Positions 1 through 6,892 of a stretch of 9,743 nucleotides of DNA are shown here, one piece after another (positions within the stretch are counted from its first letter, which is position 1; each line of letters opens with the position of its first letter). Location of the stretch: positions 1 to 9,743 of the forward strand of contig WGAD01000027.1 in assembly GCA_015489255.1 (NCBI GenBank). The letters run 5' to 3'. Source of the DNA: Anaerolineales bacterium (GTDB lineage Bacteria; Chloroflexota; Anaerolineae; Anaerolineales; Villigracilaceae). The notes below the pieces were generated by a model that saw nothing but the letters and a program-made list of their open reading frames with translations, was not told the origin of the DNA and did not search any database. The translations under genes were made by a program, and so were the position numbers.

Positions 1-1317
1 GCGCGATTGGATATCTGGGTGGATGAGACAGATCAGCTCCAGCCCTTTTTCTTCGGCGCGGCGCGCCAGGGTATAGGCCACATCTTCAACGGTGGTGCGC
101 AGATCGAAATCGATGATCTCCAGCTCCAGACGACCGGCTTCGATTTTGGAATAGTCCAAAATGTCGTTGATTAAGGACAGTAGAGATTCAGCGCTCTTCA
201 GCGCGATGGTGGCGTATTCGCGTTGTTCTGGCGTCAAGGGGGTATCGAGCAAGAGTTCCAGCATGCCCATCACGCCGTTCATTGGTGTGCGGATTTCGTG
301 GCTCATGTTTGCCAGGAAGTCGCTTTTGGCGCGGTTGGCTTCTTCCGCCGCGATGCGGGCACGTTCCAATTCGCTGATGTCTACATAAATGGCAAGCGCA
401 CCGATGCGTTGTCCGCCGACCGAGATGGGCAGGCCGATGAACTGAACATCTACCAGGCTGCCATCTTTGCGGCGGCGCTTGCCCCGTCCGCGAACCACGT
501 TGCTGAAAGCCTGGTGTGTGTATGATTCGGCCTCGCTGCGCTGTTCCTGGCTGGTGATGAGCTCATCCAGGTTCTTGCCGTGTACTTCTTCCTCTTCGTA
601 CTCGAACAGCGCCGTAAACGCCGGATTGATGGTCAATACACGTTGTTGAGCATCCAGTACGACGATGGCCGCCGGGTTGTGGCGGAAGAGGCTTTCGAAG
701 TAAATCTTTTGGTAGAGCAGCTCGTTTTCCACTTCCTTGCGTTGGGTGATATCGTGCAAGATGAAGATGGTGCGCTGCTCCTCATCCAGCTGGAAAGCGC
801 TGCGACGGATGATATACGTCCCTGGCATACGCAAAAAATTGTATTCCCCTTCCAGCCGCTGCCAGAGGGGAATGCTCTTTTGTGGGTCGAAGAGAACAGA
901 AGACAACGGTTGGCCGAGCAGGTCTTTAAAGTCCTGGCGCAGCCTTTGGGCAAAGGCATGGTTGCAACGCATGATGATGCCATGCTGATCGACGATGACG
1001 ATGGGGTCTTCCAGCGCGTCGAAGGATGATTCCCATTCTTTTTTTGCCAGCAATAATTGCCGGTTGAGCGTGTTGAGCTCTTGGGTGCGGCGGGCTACTT
1101 GTTCTTCTAGCGAATTGTTCAGGGCTTCAAACTCTGCTTTGCGCTTGCCGATGAGATAAAACAATCCCCCCATGACCAATGGCGCAGTGCCCACAACACC
1201 CAGGGCGGCGTGCCGCCCCCAACGCCATTCGGCAACGGCGGCCAGGCCAAACAGTGCAAGTCCAAGCAAAAAACCCAACAGCGCCCAGCGCAGGGCATCC
1301 CGTGGTGCGGACTTCAT
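1..1317 (-). CDS. PAS-PAS membrane sensor histidine kinase, 3' end cut by the window edge
   Basis: The frame is open from ATG at 1317 to base 1 (439 codons) and has no stop in the window, so the protein is partial. Two hydrophobic segments (about residues 11-29 and 38-56) form a membrane hairpin with almost no extracytoplasmic loop. A coiled coil follows (about 60-92, containing [18 protein letters not shown]), then PAS1 (about 95-195), PAS2 (about 205-318, with the usual NPAFTALF and DGS elements) and a HisKA dimerisation domain. The H-box is [15 protein letters not shown] with the phospho-accepting His at residue 340. The sequence stops at the start of the HATPase region. This H-box type is typical of hybrid kinases such as BarA, so receiver or Hpt domains may lie beyond the edge (inference). 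A GAGGAG Shine-Dalgarno sits 5 nt before the ATG. The gene has its own AT-rich upstream region behind the pdhC terminator. The signal sensed is unknown; the tiny loop suggests cytoplasmic or membrane sensing. Confidence 0.9.
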   Translation of the reverse strand, partial: MKSAPRDALRWALLGFLLGLALFGLAAVAEWRWGRHAALGVVGTAPLVMGGLFYLIGKRKAEFEALNNSLEEQVARRTQELNTLNRQLLLAKKEWESSFDALEDPIVIVDQHGIIMRCNHAFAQRLRQDFKDLLGQPLSSVLFDPQKSIPLWQRLEGEYNFLRMPGTYIIRRSAFQLDEEQRTIFILHDITQRKEVENELLYQKIYFESLFRHNPAAIVVLDAQQRVLTINPAFTALFEYEEEEVHGKNLDELITSQEQRSEAESYTHQAFSNVVRGRGKRRRKDGSLVDVQFIGLPISVGGQRIGALAIYVDISELERARIAAEEANRAKSDFLANMSHEIRTPMNGVMGMLELLLDTPLTPEQREYATIALKSAESLLSLINDILDYSKIEAGRLELEIIDFDLRTTVEDVAYTLARRAEEKGLELICLIHPDIQSR

Positions 1318-1415
1318 ACAGGCTCCTCGTCCAGCAAAAATTGCGAGCGGATTATCCATTTTTTATATTAACATAAACCAGGCAAGAGACACACCTTTGC
1401 CATGAAAAGGATACG

Positions 1416-1451
1416 AAAAAAAACAGCCGTCCGCCGACGGGACGACTGTTT
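1416..1451 (-). terminator. Intrinsic terminator after pdhC
   Basis: Read on the minus strand, this is a 12-bp stem (AAACAGTCGTCC paired with GGACGGCTGTTT, one G-U wobble) with a 7-nt loop, running directly into eight T residues. It begins 22 nt after the pdhC stop codon and precedes the kinase gene on the same strand. It should separate the pdh operon from the kinase. Confidence 0.9.
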
Positions 1452-1473
1452 CGGACAGCCAGGTGACGCAGGG

Positions 1474-2715
1474 TTATACCCCAAGCATGACCGGGTCTTC
1501 GATGTACTCGCCCAGCTTTTGCAGAAAACGGGCGGCTTCGGCGCCATCGCTCACGCGGTGATCGACCGAAAGGGTGGCCTTCATCGTCCAGCCAACGGTC
1601 AGCTGGCCGTCTTCGACCACCGGCACCTGGCGGGCCGAGCCGACCGCCAGGATGGCGGCTTCGGGCGGGTTGATGATGGCGATGAAGTGCTCCACGTCGT
1701 ACATGCCCAGGTTGCTGATGGAAAAAGTGGAGCCTTCAATGTATTCGGAGCGCACCTTGCCGCTGCGCACCTGCTGGGCCATTTCGCGCACTTCGGCGGA
1801 AATCTGGCGCAGGGGTTTCTGGTCGGCGTGGCGGCAGACCACGGTCAGCAGGCCGTTTTCGACCGCCACCGCGTTGCCGATGTGGATCGCGCCGTGGCGG
1901 ACGATGCGCCCGTCCACGAAGGAAGCGTTCAGGTTGGGGAAGTCGCGCAGGGCGAGCGCCACGGCTTTCACCAGGAAATCGTTCACCGAGAGTTTGACGC
2001 CGGCGCCTTCGAGCCGGGCGTTGATGCGCTTGCGGGCGGCCAGCAGGGCGTCCATGCGGTATTCGTGCGTGACGTAGAAGTGCGGCACCTGCTGTTTGGC
2101 CTCCACCATGCGGCGGGCGATGGCCTGCCGCAGCTTGCTGGGGACGATGGTTTCAGCCGCGGACGGTGGCGCTGCGGGCGCAGCCTGGGGAAGCCTCGTC
2201 TCCGCGTGGACGGCGGCGGCCTGTCTCAGGGCGGCTTCCACGTCGCGCTTGACGATGCGGCCGCCCGGGCCGCTGCCGGCGATTTGGCTGAGGTCCAGGC
2301 CGTGTTCGCGGGCCATGCGGCGGGCCACTGGCGATGCGATGATGCGGCCGCCGGCAGCCGCTGGGGCGCTGGCAGGCACGTCCACCGGGGCGGATATCTC
2401 CTGGTGGGCCGCCGCAGCGGCCTGTGGTTCGGCTTTTGCCTCCGCCTGGGCCGGCATCAGGCTGGAAATGTCTTCCTCCGCCTCGCCGACGATGGCGATC
2501 GGTTCGCCGATCGGCACGAACGTGCCCTCGCTCACCAGATGTTTGCGCAGCAGACCGCTGGCGGTGGCTTCCACTTCCACCGTCGCTTTGTCGGTTTCAA
2601 TTTCGGCGATCACCTCGCCTTTTTGCACCGGATCGCCCTCGGCCTTCACCCAGCGGACGATCTGGCCTTCTTGCATGTCGAAGCCCAGTTTGGGCATGGT
2701 CATGATCTCGGCCAT
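1474..2715 (-). CDS. pdhC: Dihydrolipoamide acetyltransferase, E2 of the pyruvate dehydrogenase complex
   Basis: This 413-aa protein moves the acetyl group from the lipoyl arm to CoA and forms the core of the complex. Domain order is: one N-terminal lipoyl domain (about 1-78, lipoyl-lysine K43 in ETDKA); an Ala/Pro/Glu-rich linker; a peripheral-subunit binding domain (about 125-162, IASPVARRMAREHGLDL then GSGPGGRI); a second Ala/Pro linker; and the catalytic domain (about 190-413), with the active-site motif DHRVSDG holding H386 and D390. A single lipoyl domain and this length are usual for the bacterial family. The ATG overlaps the pdhB stop as TGATG, and a GGAGGTG Shine-Dalgarno lies 8 nt upstream inside pdhB, so translation is probably coupled. 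A branched-chain 2-oxoacid or acetoin dehydrogenase E2 has the same architecture. Pyruvate is favoured mainly by the housekeeping-like context, so the substrate is an inference. Confidence 0.88.
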   Translation of the reverse strand: MAEIMTMPKLGFDMQEGQIVRWVKAEGDPVQKGEVIAEIETDKATVEVEATASGLLRKHLVSEGTFVPIGEPIAIVGEAEEDISSLMPAQAEAKAEPQAAAAAHQEISAPVDVPASAPAAAGGRIIASPVARRMAREHGLDLSQIAGSGPGGRIVKRDVEAALRQAAAVHAETRLPQAAPAAPPSAAETIVPSKLRQAIARRMVEAKQQVPHFYVTHEYRMDALLAARKRINARLEGAGVKLSVNDFLVKAVALALRDFPNLNASFVDGRIVRHGAIHIGNAVAVENGLLTVVCRHADQKPLRQISAEVREMAQQVRSGKVRSEYIEGSTFSISNLGMYDVEHFIAIINPPEAAILAVGSARQVPVVEDGQLTVGWTMKATLSVDHRVSDGAEAARFLQKLGEYIEDPVMLGV

Positions 2716-3689
2716 CAGCGTAACACCTCCTGCACCGCCGCGATGACATCTACCACTTGCGGCAGGGCGGCTTGTTCCAGGGTGCTGTTGTAGGGCAGGG
2801 GGACTTCCTTTTGCGCCACGCGCAGGATGGGCGCATCGAGCAGGTCGAAGGCTTCTTCCTGGGTGCGCGCCGCGATCTCCGCGCCGACGCCATACGATTT
2901 CCAGCCTTCCTCGACGACGACCAGCCGGTTGGTCTTTTCCAGCGATTGGTAGATCGGCTGCATATCCAGCGGGCGCAGGGTGCGCAGGTCGATGACCTCG
3001 GCTTCGATGCCCTCTTGCGCCAGTTGAGCGGCGGCCTTGAGGGCCAGGTCCAGCCCTTTGCTGTAGGCGGCCAGCGTGACATCGCGCCCGGGCCGCTGGA
3101 TTTTGGATTGTCCGATGGGCACGAGGTATTCCTCTTCCGGCACCTCGCCGCGCACCTGGTACATGGTGGCGTGCTCGATGAAGAGCACCGGATCGTCGGA
3201 GCGGATGGCGGCCTTCAGCAGCCCTTTGGCATCGTAGGGGGTGCCGGGAGCAACGACCTTTAGCCCGGGGAAGTGGGCGAAGACCGCGTCCGGCGTTTGC
3301 GAGTGGGTGGCGCCCAGCTGGCGTCCGCCGCCGCTTACCGTGCGGATGACCATGGGAACGCGCATCTGCCCGCCGAACATGGCGCGCATTTTGGCGGCCT
3401 CGTTGACGATGTGATCCATGGCGGAAAAGGCGAAGTTGATGGTCATGATCTCGGCGATCGGCCGCAGGCCGGTCATGGCTGCGCCGATGGCCGCGCCAAC
3501 GATGACGGCCTCGGCGATGGGGGTATCGCGCACGCGTTTTTCGCCGAAGTGGTCGTAGAACCCTTTGGTTACGGCGTAGGTGCCGCCCCAGATGCCGACT
3601 TCCTCGCCGAGGATGAAGACGTTTTCATCGCGTTCCATTTCTTCCCACAAAGCCTGAGAAATGGCTTGTCGCATGGTGATCTTAGCCAT
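2715..3689 (-). CDS. pdhB: Pyruvate dehydrogenase E1 component, beta subunit
   Basis: This 324-aa protein is the beta half of the thiamine-diphosphate E1 enzyme, which decarboxylates pyruvate and acetylates the lipoyl arm of E2. The N-terminal pyrimidine-binding half has LGEEVG at 27-32 and the catalytic Glu in DTPIAEA (E60). GATHSQ contains the conserved active-site His129. The C-terminal transketolase-type half ends with VPLPYNSTLEQAALPQ, the usual E1-beta tail. The open frame runs upstream to 3803, but the extra 38 residues are low-complexity read-through of the pdhA frame. ATG at 3689 is chosen because MAKITMRQAISQAL is the family start and a GGAGG lies 6 nt before it. The gene overlaps the pdhA 3' end by 8 nt and the pdhC start by 1 nt. 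Acetoin or branched-chain 2-oxoacid dehydrogenase E1-beta is the alternative. Confidence 0.9.
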   Translation of the reverse strand: MAKITMRQAISQALWEEMERDENVFILGEEVGIWGGTYAVTKGFYDHFGEKRVRDTPIAEAVIVGAAIGAAMTGLRPIAEIMTINFAFSAMDHIVNEAAKMRAMFGGQMRVPMVIRTVSGGGRQLGATHSQTPDAVFAHFPGLKVVAPGTPYDAKGLLKAAIRSDDPVLFIEHATMYQVRGEVPEEEYLVPIGQSKIQRPGRDVTLAAYSKGLDLALKAAAQLAQEGIEAEVIDLRTLRPLDMQPIYQSLEKTNRLVVVEEGWKSYGVGAEIAARTQEEAFDLLDAPILRVAQKEVPLPYNSTLEQAALPQVVDVIAAVQEVLR

Positions 3690-4647
3690 GGTTCGCCTCC
3701 ACGTAAATGTCCTTGAACAACTCGTCCAGCGTTGGTTCCGGGCTGGTCTCGGCAAAGCGGATGGCGTCATCGGTATCGGCGGCGGCGCGGGCTTCGATCG
3801 CATCCAGGGTTTCGGCGCTGGCTTTTTCGTTTTCCAGCAGCCAGCGGCGGAAGATGCCGATGGGGTCGTTTTCCTGCCAGCGGGCCACTTCTTCCTTGTC
3901 GCGGTAGCGTTCCGGGTCGCCCATGGAGTGGCCGCGGAAGCGGTAGGTGTTGATCTCCAGCAGGAAGGGGCCAGCGGCGCGGACGTGCGCCAGCGCTTTT
4001 TGCGCCGTTTCGTACACTTCCATCACGTTCATGCCGTCGATAGCCATGTTGGGGATGGCGTAGCCATCGGCCTTGCGACGGATTTCGCTGACGGCGGAGG
4101 CGCGTTCCACGGCGGTGCCCATGCCGTACTGGTTGTTTTCGCACACCCAGAGCACCGGCAGTTTCCAGACCTTGGAGAGGTTGAGGGCCTCGTGGAAGTA
4201 GCCGATGTTGGTGGCGCCGTCGCCGAACATGCAAATGGTGACGCCGTCGCTACCCCGGTACTGGTCGCCGAGGGCCAGGCCGGCGGCGATGGGCAGGTGT
4301 GCGCCGACGATGGCGTGGCCGCCCCAGAAGTTTTTCTCCACGTCGGCCATGTGCATTGAACCGCCCTTGCCTTTGGAAATGCCGGTTGCCTTGCCGAGCA
4401 ATTCGGCCATCACCTGGCGGGCGGAAATGCCCACGTTCAACGCCACGCCGTGGTCACGGTACGCGGTGATGATGCGGTCTTGTGGCTGGCGGGCGGCCAC
4501 CAGCCCGGTGCTGACGGCCTCTTGTCCGATGTAAAGGTGCAAAAATCCGCCGATCTTGCCTTGCTGATACAGCTCCGCGGCTGCTTCCTCCACGCGGCGG
4601 ATAAGCACCATTTGGTAGTACATATCCAAAAGTTGTTCTTTTTTCAT
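3682..4647 (-). CDS. pdhA: Pyruvate dehydrogenase E1 component, alpha subunit
   Basis: This 321-aa subunit pairs with PdhB in an alpha2-beta2 E1 and carries the ThDP/Mg binding motif: GDG at 142-144, 26 residues, then NN at 171-172. Other family marks are GGFLHLYIGQEA (33-44), YRDHG (63-67), GKGGSMHM (93-100) and the active-site loop RFRGHSMGDPERYR (236-249), which contains H240. The frame also opens from a GTG at 4686 and an ATG at 4650. ATG at 4647 is preferred because AAGGAG lies 5 nt upstream and MKKEQLLDMYYQM is a normal family N-terminus; the GTG has no convincing Shine-Dalgarno. It is the first gene of the pdhA-pdhB-pdhC operon. Its stop codon lies within the start region of pdhB (8-nt overlap). 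No E3 gene follows. AcoA-type acetoin E1 is possible but has no supporting aco neighbours. Confidence 0.88.
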   Translation of the reverse strand: MKKEQLLDMYYQMVLIRRVEEAAAELYQQGKIGGFLHLYIGQEAVSTGLVAARQPQDRIITAYRDHGVALNVGISARQVMAELLGKATGISKGKGGSMHMADVEKNFWGGHAIVGAHLPIAAGLALGDQYRGSDGVTICMFGDGATNIGYFHEALNLSKVWKLPVLWVCENNQYGMGTAVERASAVSEIRRKADGYAIPNMAIDGMNVMEVYETAQKALAHVRAAGPFLLEINTYRFRGHSMGDPERYRDKEEVARWQENDPIGIFRRWLLENEKASAETLDAIEARAAADTDDAIRFAETSPEPTLDELFKDIYVEANHG

Positions 4648-4708
4648 CATCTCTCCTTGTTGCCAGAGTTGGTCATCGCTTTTCACGCTTTATTCTACAT
4701 CCTAGCAT

Positions 4709-4731
4709 AAAAAACACCGGGGCGTCCCGGT
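4709..4731 (-). terminator. Terminator-shaped hairpin in the pdhA leader (possible attenuator)
   Basis: On the minus strand a perfect 6-bp stem, ACCGGG and CCCGGT with loop ACGC (4716-4731), is followed after one G by six T residues (4709-4714). It lies between the TATAAT box at 4759-4764 and the pdhA start. It could therefore attenuate the pdh operon. Alternatively it blocks read-through from the right, with the real promoter downstream of it. There is no T-run on the plus-strand side, so it should act on the minus strand only. Confidence 0.55.
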
Positions 4732-4758
4732 TGGTTGTGCAGCGGGTATTGATGCTAA

Positions 4759-4764
4759 ATTATA
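4759..4764 (-). promoter_or_regulatory. Candidate sigma70-type -10 box for the pdhABC operon
   Basis: A consensus TATAAT reads leftwards about 110 nt before the pdhA ATG, within an AT-rich stretch (4741-4810). At 17-bp spacing the -35 position (4782-4787) reads TATAAA, a poor match to TTGACA, so activation by a regulator or a different sigma factor is possible. There is no TG extension in front of the -10. The box rests on a single perfect hexamer. Confidence 0.4.
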
Positions 4765-4846
4765 CCTGAAATGTGTGGATTTTTATAGGAAATTTGATTT
4801 AAAAGAGGCATACGAGACATGCAGACAGCATGGTTCCTATTTTTCT

Positions 4847-5255
4847 CACACGGAGTCACGGAGCGCACGGAGCAGGCTTTGCCAATCTCTGTGTTCTCAG
4901 TGTCTCCGTGAGAGGGTGTTTACCCGGAGTCACGGAGCGCACGGAGCAGGCTTTGCCAATCTCTGTGTTCTCTGTGACTCCGTGAGAGGGTGTTCACACG
5001 GAGTCACGGAGCGCACGGAGCAGGCTTTGCAACTCTTTGTGTTCTCTGTGACTCCGTGAGAGGGTGTTCACACGGAGTGCACGGAGAAGTCTTTGCAACT
5101 CTTTGTGTTCTCTGTGACTCCGTGAGAGGGTGTTCACACGGAGTCACGGAGCGCACGGAGCCGGCTTCACAAATCTCTGCGTTCTCTGTGTCTCCGTGAG
5201 AGGATGTTCACACGAAGTCACAGAGTGCACGGGAAGATGCTTATTCCCTGCGTTC
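4847..5255. repeat. Tandem array of about 74-bp hairpin repeats (5 units plus a decayed sixth)
   Basis: Units start at 4847, 4921, 4995, 5069 and 5135. All are 74 bp except the fourth, which is 66 bp. A degraded sixth unit starts at 5209 and fades near 5255. Each unit holds a left arm built from CACGGAG-type heptamers, a short CAGGCTTTGC-like loop, and a right arm that is nearly its reverse complement (CTCTGTGTTCTCTGTGACTCCGTG type). In unit 3 the arms are 4997-5020 and 5035-5058: 19 Watson-Crick pairs, 4 G-U pairs and 1 mismatch around a 14-nt loop. Small open frames across the array (for example 4775-5059) only restate the repeat as peptide and have no Shine-Dalgarno, so the block is taken as non-coding. 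Together with 4765-4846, where I see nothing else, it fills the interval between the membrane-protein gene and the pdhA promoter. Confidence 0.93.
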
Positions 5256-5270
5256 TTAAAAGCCCAAACG

Positions 5271-6683
5271 TCATGCCGGGCGCAGGGTGAACCAGGCGAT
5301 CAGATGCAGCAGGGCCAGCAAGGCGAGCGCCAGGCGGTAGGTGCGCTGGGTGCGGGCCTCGGTGGTGAAAGCCAGACCGCCGAAGGTGATGAAAGCCAGC
5401 GGCACCAGCGAGGGGAAGAGGTAACGTCCCAGCGGGGTGTAGTCAGAGGTAAGGGAATGATGTAACGAAGCCCCGAGATTTAAAAGAAATACCAGCGCGC
5501 TCCAGATGTAAACCATTTTGTGACGGGTCTGGCCCTGCCGCAGGAGGATGACGGCGGTCAACAGGGCAGCTGCGCTGTAAAGCAGCCCGGCGGTCAACAC
5601 CACCGGCCGGGCGACGGTGAGCGTGGTATAGTTGAAACTAGCGTACATCTGGCGAAAAGAGGTTTGCAGCCAACCCATTTCCAATAGCAGATCCCGCCAG
5701 GTGAAGCCTTTTTGCCCCAGGGCCAGCCGCGGCATCAGCGGATTGGAGGGCTTCATGCCAAAGCGGGCATACAGCTCTTGCGCGTGACGGATGGCGGCAG
5801 CGTCGTTGCCGACCAGGCGCGGCAAAATCACGCGATAGGGCAGCATGGGCAGCAGGCTGAGCAACCCGGCCAATCCCAGGAATGGGAGTAGCCGTTGCAA
5901 ACTGGCTTTCCAGCTCTGGGCATTGCCTTCCAGCAAGATCAGCATGCCGAGGGCGTAGAAGCCGGTCAGCCAAAAGTTCATCTTGCTGGCCCAGATCAGG
6001 CCGAGCAGCAGACCGAACCCCAGCGCACGACGGCGCGTCAAACCGCCGGCGGCGTGGATGTGAAAGACGTAGAGGACGGTCAGCACAGAGACGGAGAGGG
6101 CGAAGGCATCGGAATTGGCGTAGCCATAGATATACACCACCGATGGCAGCGTGAGCAGCGCCAGGAACATTTCGCGCGGCGGCCAATCGAAGCGCAGGCG
6201 GCTGGCTGCCCAGAGGGTGAATCCCAACAAAAGCAGGTTGAGCGTGCGATACAGCCGGACGTTGGGCGCGCCGGTTTGGCGCTGTAAAAAGTCCATGCGC
6301 TGCTGGTAATAGACCAGGTCCACGCCGCCAGTGGGGCCGGAAAAAGGTAAAGTCGAGGGGAACGCAAATTTGTTTATGGTAGGCAATAATAGATCGGAGT
6401 AGGAGCGGGTCTCTGGAGGAAAAATGGGGCGTAGCAATCGCCCGATTTTTCCATACAATGGATAGACCAGCTCGCCAGTCATGATTCGACTGACCCCGTA
6501 AAGGGAGTAATAAATGCCTGGTGACCCAGCTTTAGCAGGCAACCAGTGGTCTTCGTAGTAGTAAAAAGCATCCAGATGATTGGCTTCATCGGAGTGGACG
6601 TCGTACTCGGTGGTGTAGGCCACCAGAATGGGGAAGAGCAGCGGCAGGAAGAAGAGCAATAGATACGTTTTTTTTCGCATCAT
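5271..6683 (-). CDS. Polytopic membrane protein, probable GT-C-type glycosyltransferase
   Basis: This 470-aa protein has roughly 9-11 hydrophobic segments. The first (about 6-24) is followed by an outside loop with an acidic pair in DVHSDEANHLDA (D32, E33), then HWLP and SPGIYYSLYG. A membrane-embedded N-terminus with an acidic pair in the first loop, followed by a long hydrophilic loop, matches the plan of GT-C enzymes (lipid-linked sugar donors) and of DUF2142-like membrane proteins. No more specific family is recognised. The last helices end close to the C-terminus. The frame opens at a TTG (6686), with tandem ATGs at 6683 and 6680; 6683 is preferred, but no clear Shine-Dalgarno is visible for any of them. 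It is a single gene, divergent from alaX, with the repeat array downstream instead of an obvious terminator. A role in cell-surface glycan assembly is an inference; acceptor and sugar are unknown. Confidence 0.7.
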   Translation of the reverse strand: MMRKKTYLLLFFLPLLFPILVAYTTEYDVHSDEANHLDAFYYYEDHWLPAKAGSPGIYYSLYGVSRIMTGELVYPLYGKIGRLLRPIFPPETRSYSDLLLPTINKFAFPSTLPFSGPTGGVDLVYYQQRMDFLQRQTGAPNVRLYRTLNLLLLGFTLWAASRLRFDWPPREMFLALLTLPSVVYIYGYANSDAFALSVSVLTVLYVFHIHAAGGLTRRRALGFGLLLGLIWASKMNFWLTGFYALGMLILLEGNAQSWKASLQRLLPFLGLAGLLSLLPMLPYRVILPRLVGNDAAAIRHAQELYARFGMKPSNPLMPRLALGQKGFTWRDLLLEMGWLQTSFRQMYASFNYTTLTVARPVVLTAGLLYSAAALLTAVILLRQGQTRHKMVYIWSALVFLLNLGASLHHSLTSDYTPLGRYLFPSLVPLAFITFGGLAFTTEARTQRTYRLALALLALLHLIAWFTLRPA

Positions 6684-6771
6684 CAATACAATTGTTGCAG
6701 CTATTTGTTGGAATTTGTGCAGGCAGCCTTGGGTGGCGATTTTTGTGCCATAATAAGGACATTATCATTGT

Positions 6772-6791
6772 ATCATGCGGAGGTGCATGAT
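6772..6791. promoter_or_regulatory. Perfect 7-bp inverted repeat enclosing a Shine-Dalgarno sequence
   Basis: ATCATGC (6772-6778) and GCATGAT (6785-6791) are exact inverted copies separated by GGAGGT (6779-6784). In plus-strand RNA this gives a hairpin with the ribosome-binding sequence in the loop and the start codon of the 17-codon ORF in the stem. As DNA it could equally be an operator for the divergent genes. AT-rich DNA to its left (6741-6771) contains several -10-like hexamers on both strands but no convincing -35. Confidence 0.4.
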
Positions 6792-6840
6792 GGGAGACGG
6801 CGCCATTAATCCGGGACGGCCGTCCCCGCCGCTGCGGTGA
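6787..6840 (+). CDS. Possible 17-codon leader peptide upstream of alaX
   Basis: ATG at 6787 (or 6790) follows GGAGG at 6779-6783 and opens a 17-codon frame ending in TGA at 6838-6840, with a Pro/Arg/Gly-rich tail (GRPSPPLR). It is too short for coding statistics. Support is only the strong Shine-Dalgarno and the position 52 nt before alaX. It could be a regulatory upstream ORF or pure coincidence. Confidence 0.2.
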   Translation: MMGDGAINPGRPSPPLR

Positions 6841-6856
6841 TGGACGCCCTGCGTCC
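6813..6856 (+). repeat. GC-rich palindromes in the alaX leader
   Basis: GGGACGG (6813-6819) abuts its exact inverse CCGTCCC (6820-6826). A second inverted pair, GGACG (6842-6846) and CGTCC (6852-6856), lies just downstream. The two hairpins share the same arm sequence, so alternative pairing between arms of different hairpins is possible. No T-run follows, so neither is an intrinsic terminator. Confidence 0.45.
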
Positions 6857-6892
6857 CCGTGGCATTTATTTCACAATTCATTGGGAGGAAGC

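Noticed and set aside
1318..1415. Specific promoter for the kinase gene
   Set aside because: The AT-rich stretch contains TATAAA- and GATAAT-like hexamers on the minus strand, but none has a -35 at 16-18 bp. A promoter probably exists here but cannot be placed.
1402..2793. 463-codon plus-strand open frame opposite pdhC
   Set aside because: It is the mirror of a GC-rich, Ala/Glu/Asp-rich coding gene. The His/Gly/Asp/Val-rich product has no recognisable motif, and the minus strand encodes a textbook E2 with all active-site residues. It also starts inside the terminator region without a Shine-Dalgarno.
3690..3803. N-terminal extension of PdhB to 3803
   Set aside because: The extra 38 residues are Pro/Arg/Thr-rich read-through of the pdhA coding region. 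The family N-terminus and a GGAGG at 6 nt spacing fix the start at 3689.
4648..4686. GTG start for PdhA at 4686
   Set aside because: There is no good Shine-Dalgarno in front of the GTG, and the added 13 residues are not typical. AAGGAG at 5 nt before ATG 4647 gives a normal start.
4847..5255. CRISPR array
   Set aside because: The whole unit repeats without unique spacers, and there are no cas genes nearby. The inverted-repeat units are in direct contact, which is a tandem repeat structure.
4775..5465. Small plus-strand frames across the repeat array (75-110 codons)
   Set aside because: Their peptides are repeated phrases such as CVLCDSVRGCSHGV read from the DNA repeats in different frames, with no Shine-Dalgarno. 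They are repeat artefacts rather than repeat proteins.
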